This document shows, piece after piece, positions 1-4,813 of a stretch of 5,820 nucleotides of DNA; the first letter of the stretch is position 1; each line of letters begins with the position of its first letter. A program made the translations under genes and the position numbers. The notes below the pieces were generated by a model that saw only the letters and a program-made list of their open reading frames with translations, had not been told where the DNA came from and did not search any database. The stretch is from Lysobacterales bacterium UBA5700 (lineage in GTDB: Bacteria > Pseudomonadota > Gammaproteobacteria > Xanthomonadales > Xanthomonadaceae), in contig DIHI01000063.1 of assembly GCA_002420085.1 (NCBI GenBank), forward strand, positions 33,703-39,522, read 5' to 3'.

Positions 1-90
1 TACCGGGCGAAACTGCCAGACCGCATCCACTGTGTCCAGCTATCTTCACCGCACTCGACACGACCCACCCCAGATCGCACGTCGGCAATG

Positions 91-110
91 CCAGTTGGTG
101 TCGGAACTGG
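91..110. repeat. Short inverted repeat (possible hairpin)
   Basis: CCAGTT at 91-96 is the exact reverse complement of AACTGG at 105-110, with an 8-nt loop. It may be the tail structure of a gene that ends to the left of the window or near base 126, but no T-run follows it. A 6-bp match of this kind can arise by chance. All three forward frames are open from the left edge for 120 bases or more, so an upstream coding tail can be neither assigned nor excluded. Confidence 0.2.
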
Positions 111-117
111 ACAAATC

Positions 118-136
118 GTGATGTAAATCTCATCAC
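118..136. promoter_or_regulatory. 19-bp dyad, candidate operator
   Basis: GTGATG (118-123) and CATCAC (131-136) form a perfect 6+6 inverted repeat around a 7-nt AT-rich centre (TAAATCT). It ends 5 nt before the -35 element of the promoter at 142-170, a usual place for an activator or repressor site. The half-site spacing does not match the CRP/FNR-type TGTGA-N6-TCACA pattern, so I assign no regulator family. Confidence 0.35.
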
Positions 137-141
137 AGGCG

Positions 142-170
142 TTGACAGCACACGAAACGCGAGGTAGTGT
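142..170 (+). promoter_or_regulatory. Sigma70-type promoter for the exported peptide gene
   Basis: A consensus -35 TTGACA (142-147) is followed after exactly 17 nt by TAGTGT (165-170). The latter keeps the three most conserved -10 positions (T, A and the final T). Transcription would start near 177, leaving a leader of about 45 nt before the ATG start codons at 222/225. A start that close would leave only about 15 nt before the in-frame GTG at 192, which argues against that longer start. Confidence 0.55.
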
Positions 171-224
171 CCCACACCGTCCACATAGATCGTGGATAGC
201 ACATCAGAAATCAGGAGCCAAATG

Positions 225-446
225 ATGTCAATCAAAAATGGATACAAGGCAATTGTTACCGTAGCGACCATCTTCGCCATGTCAATGGTTACTTTCTCCG
301 CATCCGCAATGACTGTTGTCATTGTGGGAGGCAGAGCCTTCAAATGCACTAACAGTTGCATAGTGTCAGAAGGGGCGGGCGGCTCGATCATAATTGATGA
401 TTGCTGTGGTGGAGATGTGATTCCGCTTGACGTTCACGAAAAATAA
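225..446 (+). CDS. Small exported four-cysteine peptide, function unknown
   Basis: The gene encodes about 73 residues that I do not recognise as any family. The start is chosen at the second of two adjacent ATGs (222, 225) because AGGAG at 213-217 is 7 nt from it; 222 is nearly as good, and an in-frame GTG at 192 has no ribosome site. Residues 1-28 look like a classical Sec signal peptide: a Lys-bearing start, a hydrophobic core (AIVTVATIFAMSMVTF) and an ASA cleavage motif, which leaves a mature peptide of about 45 residues. The mature part has a hydrophobic TVVIVGG stretch and four cysteines (numbered from 225: 41, 45, 60, 61) in a C-x3-C ... CC layout, flanked by glycine-rich turns, so one or two disulfides in the periplasm or outside the cell are plausible. 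It has its own promoter and a hairpin downstream, so it is probably monocistronic. Codon use is less GC-rich than in the right-hand genes. It could be an envelope peptide, a toxin or a peptide precursor; nothing here decides. Confidence 0.6.
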   Translation: MSIKNGYKAIVTVATIFAMSMVTFSASAMTVVIVGGRAFKCTNSCIVSEGAGGSIIIDDCCGGDVIPLDVHEK

Positions 447-493
447 CAGGAAACGCAACAAACTCTTTCGGAACCGACTAACATCGGACTGTC

Positions 494-520
494 GAGCGAG
501 CAGGCATCCACCGCTCGCTC
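494..520 (+). terminator. Hairpin after the exported peptide gene, possible terminator
   Basis: GAGCGAGC (494-501) and GCTCGCTC (513-520) are perfect reverse complements, giving an 8-bp GC-rich stem with an 11-nt loop 47 nt after the peptide gene's stop codon. There is no T-run after the stem, so it is not a canonical intrinsic terminator. It could instead protect the mRNA 3' end or assist Rho-dependent release. The rest of 447-613 shows no gene and no convincing promoter. Confidence 0.35.
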
Positions 521-613
521 CACTGTTCAGGACACTTCGTGACAGAATAACTGGAACTCCCCCGACACGCCCTCGAATAGGGCCAAGGGTCCAGATGATC
601 CAGTCCACACTCC

Positions 614-1348
614 ATGAAATCGATGAATCGAATTCAATTTGCCACGCTCGTTGTACTGACAGCAGTATTGATCGCGGCTGTCATCGTCTGGCGCCAGCCT
701 GCTGATCAGGATCAGAGCCCGGCCACGACCATGGGCACAGCATCGGCAGACGTCGTTCTGGCCGATCAATCTGCATCCGTTCACCCAGATGGCTCGGCAA
801 TCGATCTGGCAACTGCTGCGCCGGAAAAGCCTGCATCCGGAAACAATGCCGTCCGGACTGATTCCCCTTCCGAGCCGCCGGAGCAGGATTTCTTGCGCAC
901 CGAAACTTCATTTTTCACCATCAGAGGAACGACACAGAAGTCAGGAGTCTATCTGGATACGGTCGAAGCCTTTCTCGACGCTGAGGATTTCGACGAACGA
1001 TTCAGGCAGATCCAGCGCGAGGCTGCCGCCACGCCCGAGGCGGTGCAGATCGAGTCTGCCTATCTCGATGCCCTGCAAGCAGAGATCCAGCATGCTGGAA
1101 TGTCTGGTCTGAGCGAACGGAAAATGACCGATTTCACCTGTGGCATCCGGATCTGTACTGGCCGATTCGTCGATCCGGACGGAATCTATTTCAAAGAACA
1201 ACTCCAGGCGCTCCTGAAAGCATCCAAGCTGCCCTATTTCGCGGTGATGACCAGAAAGGTGCAGTCGGCCAGCGGCACCGAAACCCGGTTCCTGTTCACG
1301 ACCCATCCTGAAAGTCGGGGCATCGCGGTTCACCTCACACCGCGCTGA
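614..1348 (+). CDS. Membrane-anchored protein with periplasmic CxxxxC domain, function unknown
   Basis: The 244-residue protein is of unrecognised function. Residues 1-7 are short and basic, about 8-26 form a single hydrophobic segment, and no lipobox cysteine follows, so it is likely an N-terminal anchor with the rest in the periplasm. Residues about 27-92 are a low-complexity linker rich in Ala, Ser, Asp, Pro and Gln. The region from about 95 to the end is a compact domain: an acidic helical part (about 112-165), then C176 and C181 in the pattern C-G-I-R-I-C, then strands near the C terminus. Paired cysteines in a short R-containing loop occur in uncharacterised exported proteins of proteobacteria and myxobacteria; I recall the pattern but cannot name a family. 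An in-frame TGA at 596-598 limits the start to ATG 614 or ATG 623, and neither has a clear ribosome site. The stop codon lies inside the 15-bp tandem repeat, so the last residues (HLTPR) are encoded by repeat DNA. Confidence 0.72.
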   Translation: MKSMNRIQFATLVVLTAVLIAAVIVWRQPADQDQSPATTMGTASADVVLADQSASVHPDGSAIDLATAAPEKPASGNNAVRTDSPSEPPEQDFLRTETSFFTIRGTTQKSGVYLDTVEAFLDAEDFDERFRQIQREAAATPEAVQIESAYLDALQAEIQHAGMSGLSERKMTDFTCGIRICTGRFVDPDGIYFKEQLQALLKASKLPYFAVMTRKVQSASGTETRFLFTTHPESRGIAVHLTPR

Positions 1349-1389
1349 ATCACACCGCCCTGAATCACACCACGGCGAATCACCGTGCT
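1330..1389. repeat. 15-bp imperfect tandem repeat, four copies, across a stop codon
   Basis: Four consecutive 15-bp units align with exact spacing: TCACCTCACACCGCG (1330-1344), CTGAATCACACCGCC (1345-1359), CTGAATCACACCACG (1360-1374) and GCGAATCACCGTGCT (1375-1389). TCACACCGC recurs at 1335 and 1350 (TCACACCAC at 1365), and GAATCAC at 1347, 1362 and 1377. Because 15 is a multiple of three, the TGA stop of the preceding gene (1346-1348) recurs in frame at 1361-1363. It looks like slippage or duplication at the 3' end of that gene. Confidence 0.7.
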
Positions 1390-1428
1390 GCGTTCATGCA
1401 GGATGGTCGAGATAGTGCCACTCGGCCA

Positions 1429-1608
1429 TCACGACTCGACACGGCCATCGTCACCGACAATCGGCTTGAGCCGGCTCAGCACCAAGACCTGCGGGCCGCG
1501 CCAGGCACGCACCGCGTTCGGCAGGTGGGTCTGCCGGAGGTCGCCGAAATCGAGTACGCGGGCGCCATTGGTCAGGACTTCGGCGATCCGGCACTGCGCT
1601 TCGCGAAA
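1429..1608 (-). pseudogene. Possible minus-strand coding remnant (C-terminal fragment), unidentified
   Basis: On the minus strand, between TGA at 1611-1609 and TGA at 1431-1429, a frame of 59 residues reads like natural protein. It includes the stretches EAQCRIAEVLTNGARVLDFG and THLPNAVRAWRGPQVLVLS, and most codons end in G or C. It has no ATG and no ribosome site. If a one-base shift is allowed near 1602-1607, it joins a second protein-like stretch read from about 1680 (SVIQQADGEPGWTPAVIS). This suggests the 3' end of a decayed or truncated gene, but the antisense frame over the same bases also looks moderately protein-like, and I recognise no family. The call rests on composition and reading impression only. 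Confidence 0.25.
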
Positions 1609-1656
1609 TCACTGCGGGTGTCCAACCGGGCTCCCCGTCGGCTTGCTGGATGACAC

Positions 1657-1740
1657 TGCTGGCCAGTGATGTCCGACCAGCACAGCATGGCACGCCCCGC
1701 CGGGCCCGGCCCGCGCGTGACGGCAGGCTGTGCCATGTGC
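1657..1740. repeat. Nested inverted repeats upstream of the amidohydrolase gene
   Basis: CATGGCAC (1686-1693) pairs perfectly with GTGCCATG (1730-1737). The match extends outward by GCA/TGC (1680-1682 with 1738-1740) if a 3-nt bulge is allowed. Between the arms lies a perfect 12-bp palindrome, GCCGGGCCCGGC (1699-1710). To the left, TGCTGG (1657-1662) pairs with CCAGCA (1677-1682), sharing bases with the larger structure, so two alternative folds are possible. It lies 60 to 140 nt before the start codon and could be a structured leader, an operator or the end of an element. Confidence 0.4.
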
Positions 1741-1800
1741 GATTCTTGCCAGCACATACCAACACCCGCTGCCCGATGGCGGCGATCACGGAGGGGCACC

Positions 1801-2670
1801 ATGTCGCGAATCGTAAAATGCGGTCTGATCCAGACTTCGATGGCCTGCGCGGCCGAGGAGTCGATTGCGATCATCCGCGAGGCCAATATCAACAAGACGC
1901 TCAGCCTGATCGAGCGGGCGGCGGCCGAGGGCGTGCAGATCCTGTGCATGCAGGAGATCTTCACCGGGCCATACTTCTGCGCCGAGCAGAGCCCGCGCTG
2001 GTACGAGTCGACCGAGCGCATCCCCGATGGTCCGACCGTCAAGCTGATGCAGGAACTGGCCCGGCGGCATCGGATGGTGATCGTCGTGCCGATCTACGAG
2101 GAGGACGGTGCCGGCATCTACTACAACACGGCTGCCGTGGTCGATGCCGACGGCAGCTATCTCGGCAAGTACCGCAAGCATCACATTCCGCACTGTCTGC
2201 CGGGGTTCTTCGAGAAGTTCTACTTCCGTCCGGGCAATCTCGGCTATCCGGTGTTCGAGACCGCCTACGCCAAGGTCGGGGTCTACATCTGTTATGACCG
2301 GCATTTCCCGGAAGGCGCGCGGGCACTGGGCCTGAACGGGGCCGAGATCGTGTTCAACCCGTCGGCGACGGTGGCCGGGCTGTCGGAGTACCTCTGGAAG
2401 CTGGAGCAACCGGCGCACGCGGTCGCCAATGCCTATTTCGTCGGGGCGATCAACCGGGTCGGCACCGAGGCGCCGTGGAACATCGGCGAGTTCTACGGTC
2501 AGAGCTATTTCTGCGATCCGCGCGGGCAGTTTCTGGCGGTCGGTTCACGCGACCGCGATGAGTTGATCACCGCCGAACTCGACTTCGACCAGATCCGCGA
2601 GGTGCGCAATATCTGGCAGTTCTACCGCGACCGCCGGCCGGACAGCTACGGCGCCCTGGTCGCGCCCTGA
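1801..2670 (+). CDS. Nitrilase-superfamily carbon-nitrogen hydrolase, probable beta-ureidopropionase
   Basis: The 289-residue protein is a cytoplasmic amidohydrolase predicted to cleave N-carbamoyl-beta-alanine to beta-alanine, CO2 and ammonia, the last step of reductive pyrimidine breakdown. The superfamily triad is visible: E52 (in LCMQEIF), K126 (in GKYRKHHIP) and C164 (in YICYDRHFPE), with a supporting E138 in FFEKFYF. The stretch NPSATVAGLSEYLW (186-199), INRVGTE (217-223), FYGQSYF and the late sRD/RDRRP region are closer to beta-ureidopropionases than to N-carbamoylputrescine amidase, whose Cys region usually reads CWDQWYPE and is followed by YPTAIGW. The start is ATG 1801, with GGAGG at 1790-1794 six nt upstream; the frame stays open further upstream, but that extension is low-quality sequence without a ribosome site. 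Length and domain are complete. The cytosine deaminase-like gene 10 nt downstream supports a pyrimidine role. A hydantoin-pathway N-carbamoyl-amino-acid hydrolase or a putrescine-type amidase remains possible. Confidence 0.88.
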   Translation: MSRIVKCGLIQTSMACAAEESIAIIREANINKTLSLIERAAAEGVQILCMQEIFTGPYFCAEQSPRWYESTERIPDGPTVKLMQELARRHRMVIVVPIYEEDGAGIYYNTAAVVDADGSYLGKYRKHHIPHCLPGFFEKFYFRPGNLGYPVFETAYAKVGVYICYDRHFPEGARALGLNGAEIVFNPSATVAGLSEYLWKLEQPAHAVANAYFVGAINRVGTEAPWNIGEFYGQSYFCDPRGQFLAVGSRDRDELITAELDFDQIREVRNIWQFYRDRRPDSYGALVAP

Positions 2671-2680
2671 GACCATCGCC

Positions 2681-3118
2681 ATGGACGAGTTCATGCATGC
2701 GGCGATCGCCGAGGCCGAGGCCGGACTGGCCGAGGGTGGCATCCCGATCGGTTCGGTGCTGGTCCACGACGGACGAATCATCGGTCGTGGTCACAATCGC
2801 CGGGTTCAACGTGGCAGTGCCATCCTGCATGGCGAGATGGATGCCCTGGAGAATGCCGGCCGGCATCCGGCCAAGGTGTACCGCGCGGCAACCTTGTACA
2901 CCACGCTGTCGCCGTGCGCGATGTGCAGCGGCGCCATCCTGCTCTACGGCATCAAGCGGGTGGTGATCGGTGAGAACCGCAGCTTCATGGGTGAAGAAGC
3001 GCTGCTGCGGCAGCGCGGCGTGCAATTGACCGTGCTCGACGATCCACGCTGCATCGCACTGATGCACGACTTCATGCAGCAGCAGCCGACGCTCTGGAAC
3101 GAAGACATCGGCGAGTAA
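2681..3118 (+). CDS. Zinc-dependent deaminase, probable yeast-type cytosine deaminase
   Basis: The 145-residue cytidine/deoxycytidylate deaminase-fold enzyme is predicted to convert cytosine to uracil and ammonia. The zinc site is complete: H50 and catalytic E52 (HGE), then P78-C79 and C82 (PCAMC). The sequence follows Saccharomyces Fcy1 unusually well: EGGIPIGSVLV, RGHN (N39, as yeast N51), GSAILHGEMDALENAGR, KVYRAATLYTTLSPC, AILLYGI, VVIGEN with F102 (as yeast F114), and the C terminus W139-N-E-D142-IGE, which matches yeast W152 and D155 that close over the base. TadA-type tRNA deaminases use HAE and lack this tail. The start is ATG 2681, 10 nt after the amidohydrolase stop; no clear ribosome site is seen, so translation may be coupled. 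The yeast residues are from memory of that well-studied enzyme; activity on cytosine rather than a related amino-azine or purine is inferred. Confidence 0.88.
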   Translation: MDEFMHAAIAEAEAGLAEGGIPIGSVLVHDGRIIGRGHNRRVQRGSAILHGEMDALENAGRHPAKVYRAATLYTTLSPCAMCSGAILLYGIKRVVIGENRSFMGEEALLRQRGVQLTVLDDPRCIALMHDFMQQQPTLWNEDIGE

Positions 3119-3145
3119 TCCGGACGTTGCCTCGGTGTCACAACG

Positions 3146-3172
3146 GTTGCCGCCGGGTTCGCGCGCGGCAAC
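3146..3172. terminator. Hairpin between convergent genes, candidate bidirectional terminator
   Basis: GTTGCCGC (3146-3153) and GCGGCAAC (3165-3172) are perfect reverse complements, forming an 8-bp GC-rich stem with an 11-nt loop that can add two more pairs past a bulged C. It lies in the 75-nt gap between the deaminase stop (3118) and the stop of the convergent minus-strand gene (3194), where a shared terminator is expected. Neither side has a T-run, so intrinsic termination in the strict sense is not shown. Confidence 0.45.
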
Positions 3173-3193
3173 GCGGCTTCGAGGGCCAGCCGA

Positions 3194-3577
3194 TCAGCCG
3201 CGCAAGCACCGCTCCAGTCGAACCAGGCTGTGCGCTGCCGGGGTGATGGCCAACGCCAGCCCGGCGAGCACGCCGAGGGTGTTGGCCAGGGCATCGCGCA
3301 GATCGAACTGCCGGGTGCTGGTCAGTGCGCCTTGGGCGAATTCCAGACCCAGGCCAAGCGCGGCCAGGGCGACAGCGATCGCCACCAGCACCCGGCCGCC
3401 ATGCAGTTGCACGGCCGCCGCCATCAGTACGAAATAGGCCAGGAAATGACCCAGCTTATCGCCGCCCGGTGCGCTCGGCAGTGGCGGCGGCGGGACCAGC
3501 GAAACCACCACCACCGCCAGCACGGCCACCCACCACAGCCCTCGCCAGAAACCGAAGTGGTGCAGTGGTCGCCTCAC
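3194..3577 (-). CDS. VanZ-family membrane protein
   Basis: The 127-residue integral membrane protein of the VanZ-like family (PF04892 type) is small and hydrophobic, with about four membrane segments (about 12-29, 42-58, 63-79 and 97-112). The family pattern is present: DKLGHFLAYFVL (40-51, His44), an ExxQ pair after the third helix (E79, Q82), and a D92-x2-D95-x3-N99 region leading into TLGVLAG. VanZ itself gives low-level teicoplanin resistance in enterococci, but most homologues have no proven substrate, so resistance should not be assumed. The start is GTG at 3577-3575, which overlaps the TGA of the upstream methyltransferase gene (GTGA, 3574-3577), suggesting coupled translation from one mRNA. 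No better start is available without losing the first helix. Confidence 0.85.
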   Translation of the reverse strand: MRRPLHHFGFWRGLWWVAVLAVVVVSLVPPPPLPSAPGGDKLGHFLAYFVLMAAAVQLHGGRVLVAIAVALAALGLGLEFAQGALTSTRQFDLRDALANTLGVLAGLALAITPAAHSLVRLERCLRG

Positions 3578-4752
3578 AGCCGGTGGCTCAGATCGCCGAG
3601 CGCGAAAGCGTGCGAGAAATCGACCTCGCGCTCGAAACCGATCACCTGGAAGCGCTCACCCATCTCGCCCGGCAGGGTCAGACGCTTGATCTCGTTGACG
3701 CGCCGGTGATGCTCGATGGGATCCCGCACCGACAGGCCCTGCATGGACTCCGCCAGGCCGTTGCCGAGCAGGAAGCTGGCCTGCGAACAGTAGCCGGAGA
3801 ACTCGAAGCCGGCCGCCACGCCGGCCTCGGCCAGCGCGGTGAAATCGACGAAGGCGGTCACGTCCTGCAAGCCCGGCAGAAAGAACGGATCGTCGTGCTT
3901 GCGATGCCGGTAATGGCAGACCAGGGTGCCGTCGCGGCGCTCGGGCAGGTAGAACTCGCTGCGCGGATAGCCGTAATCGACGAACAGCAGGGCGCCCCGA
4001 CGCATGCTGCCGGCCACCGCCTGAATCCACCAGGGCAACTGCGGCAGGATTTCCGAGCGATAGCCTTCGGGCAGGGCCCGTCCGAGACGCCGCTCGACGT
4101 GGCGGACCGCGCCCGACAGCATGGCATCGGCCGGCCGCCAGACAGTGGCGAATCCGGCTTCGCCAGCGATATCGACATGTTCTTCCTCGACCTCGCCCTC
4201 ACGAATTCGGAAGCGCGGGGTCGGCAGGGCATCGATGACCTCATTGGCGAACAGCACACCGCACCAGTCATCGTCCGGCGGCGCGTCCAGCCAGACCACC
4301 CGCTGTCCGATCTCGGCCGGCAAGGCGGATAGCCGCTGGTGCTGCCGCTGGCGCAGATCGGCACTCGGCTCCAGCAGGGCGTACCGGTCCGGCAGGCAAC
4401 CACGCTCCGCCATGCGCAGCAGGGCGGCCTCGGCGAAGGCGCCACTGCCACCGCCCAACTCCAGCACCCGCGCGCCCTGTCCGAGTTGGCGCAGCACCGG
4501 AGCCAGGGCATCGGCCACGGTGGTGGCGAACACCGCCCCGAGTTCAGGTGCAGTGACGAAATCGCCCTCGGCACCGAACTTGCGAGCACCCGCGCTGTAA
4601 TAGCCGAGGCCCGGTGCATACAGGCACAGCTCCATGAACCGGGAAAAGGCCATCGCGCCGCGATCGGCGATTTCTGCACGGATCAGGGCGCTCAGGCGGA
4701 TGCTGTGTTCGACGGCAGCCGCATTCGGTGCCGGGAGTTCTGGACGGCTCAT
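3574..4752 (-). CDS. SAM-dependent methyltransferase, MidA/NDUFAF7 family
   Basis: The 392-residue class I methyltransferase is of the MidA/NDUFAF7 type (PF02636, COG1565). In mitochondria NDUFAF7 dimethylates an arginine of a complex I subunit (NDUFS2, the NuoD homologue); whether bacterial members act on NuoD is inference. Visible motifs, numbered from this start: GDFVTAPELG (63-72); SAM-binding motif I LELGGGSGAF (97-106); LEPS (127-130); GVLFANEVIDALP (165-177); VDYG (258-261); GTLVCHYRHR (275-284); QDVTAFVDF (296-304) and FLLGNGL (327-333). All family blocks are present in order and the length is normal. Two adjacent ATGs (4755, 4752) are possible starts; AAGAAG at 4763-4758 is 5 nt from 4752, so I chose that one. 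A TTG at 4770 is a weaker option, and an in-frame stop at 4779-4777 blocks anything longer. It is the first gene of a two-gene unit with the VanZ protein and is divergent from the pteridine reductase gene. Confidence 0.9.
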   Translation of the reverse strand: MSRPELPAPNAAAVEHSIRLSALIRAEIADRGAMAFSRFMELCLYAPGLGYYSAGARKFGAEGDFVTAPELGAVFATTVADALAPVLRQLGQGARVLELGGGSGAFAEAALLRMAERGCLPDRYALLEPSADLRQRQHQRLSALPAEIGQRVVWLDAPPDDDWCGVLFANEVIDALPTPRFRIREGEVEEEHVDIAGEAGFATVWRPADAMLSGAVRHVERRLGRALPEGYRSEILPQLPWWIQAVAGSMRRGALLFVDYGYPRSEFYLPERRDGTLVCHYRHRKHDDPFFLPGLQDVTAFVDFTALAEAGVAAGFEFSGYCSQASFLLGNGLAESMQGLSVRDPIEHHRRVNEIKRLTLPGEMGERFQVIGFEREVDFSHAFALGDLSHRL

Positions 4753-4813
4753 CATGGCTTCTTGGCGCAACAGGGTTCAGGATACCGGTTCAGCCTCCTG
4801 CCGTAACACCATC
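4753..4813. promoter_or_regulatory. Divergent intergenic region, promoters expected but not resolved
   Basis: About 60 bases separate the start codons of the minus-strand methyltransferase gene and the plus-strand reductase gene, so promoters for both should lie here or inside the opposing gene. On the minus strand TATCCT (4784-4779) resembles a -10 box, but no good -35 lies 16-18 nt upstream. I see no convincing plus-strand promoter and no ribosome site before ATG 4814. Confidence 0.3.

Larger units (their letters stand above)
1390..1800. other. Intergenic stretch without an intact gene
   Basis: Open frames exist here on both strands, as expected in GC-rich DNA, but none combines a start, a ribosome site and a recognisable domain. 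The stretch contains a possible minus-strand coding remnant (1429-1608), a cluster of inverted repeats (1657-1740), and the ribosome site of the next gene (GGAGG at 1790-1794). A TTGCCA at 1746-1751 resembles a -35 box, but no -10 hexamer sits at a proper distance, so the promoter of the amidohydrolase gene is not identified. Confidence 0.6.

Noticed and set aside
117..137. CRP/Clp-type binding site
   Set aside because: The half-sites CGTGA and TCACA are separated by 11 nt, not the required 6.
1385..1669. Plus-strand open frames of 85-94 codons in the gap
   Set aside because: No ribosome site, no recognisable domain, and high Arg/Ser/Pro content typical of chance frames in GC-rich DNA. They may be antisense to a minus-strand remnant.
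1688..1703. Possible sigma54 promoter (TGGCACG at 1688-1694)
   Set aside because: The -24-like half is perfect, but the GC of the -12 element sits two bases too close (1699-1700) and the TTGC part is missing.
1666..1800. Upstream in-frame extension of the amidohydrolase (45 extra residues from 1666)
   Set aside because: The extension is low-quality Arg/Pro/Cys-rich sequence without a ribosome site, while ATG 1801 has GGAGG six nt upstream and matches the family's usual N terminus.
1690..1800. Riboswitch ahead of the pyrimidine genes
   Set aside because: Inverted repeats are present, but I see no conserved core of any known riboswitch class.
2681..3118. TadA (tRNA adenosine deaminase) for the small deaminase
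   Set aside because: The zinc motif is HGE rather than HAE, and the F102 and WNEDIGE features follow the yeast cytosine deaminase pattern.
3325..4332. Long plus-strand open frame opposite the VanZ and methyltransferase genes
   Set aside because: It crosses two clearly recognised minus-strand genes and reads as a Gln/Ala/Arg-rich shadow with no domain.
4794..4799. Perfect AGGAGG on the minus strand in the divergent gap
   Set aside because: It is 23 nt or more from any usable start of the methyltransferase gene, and an in-frame stop lies between (4779-4777).
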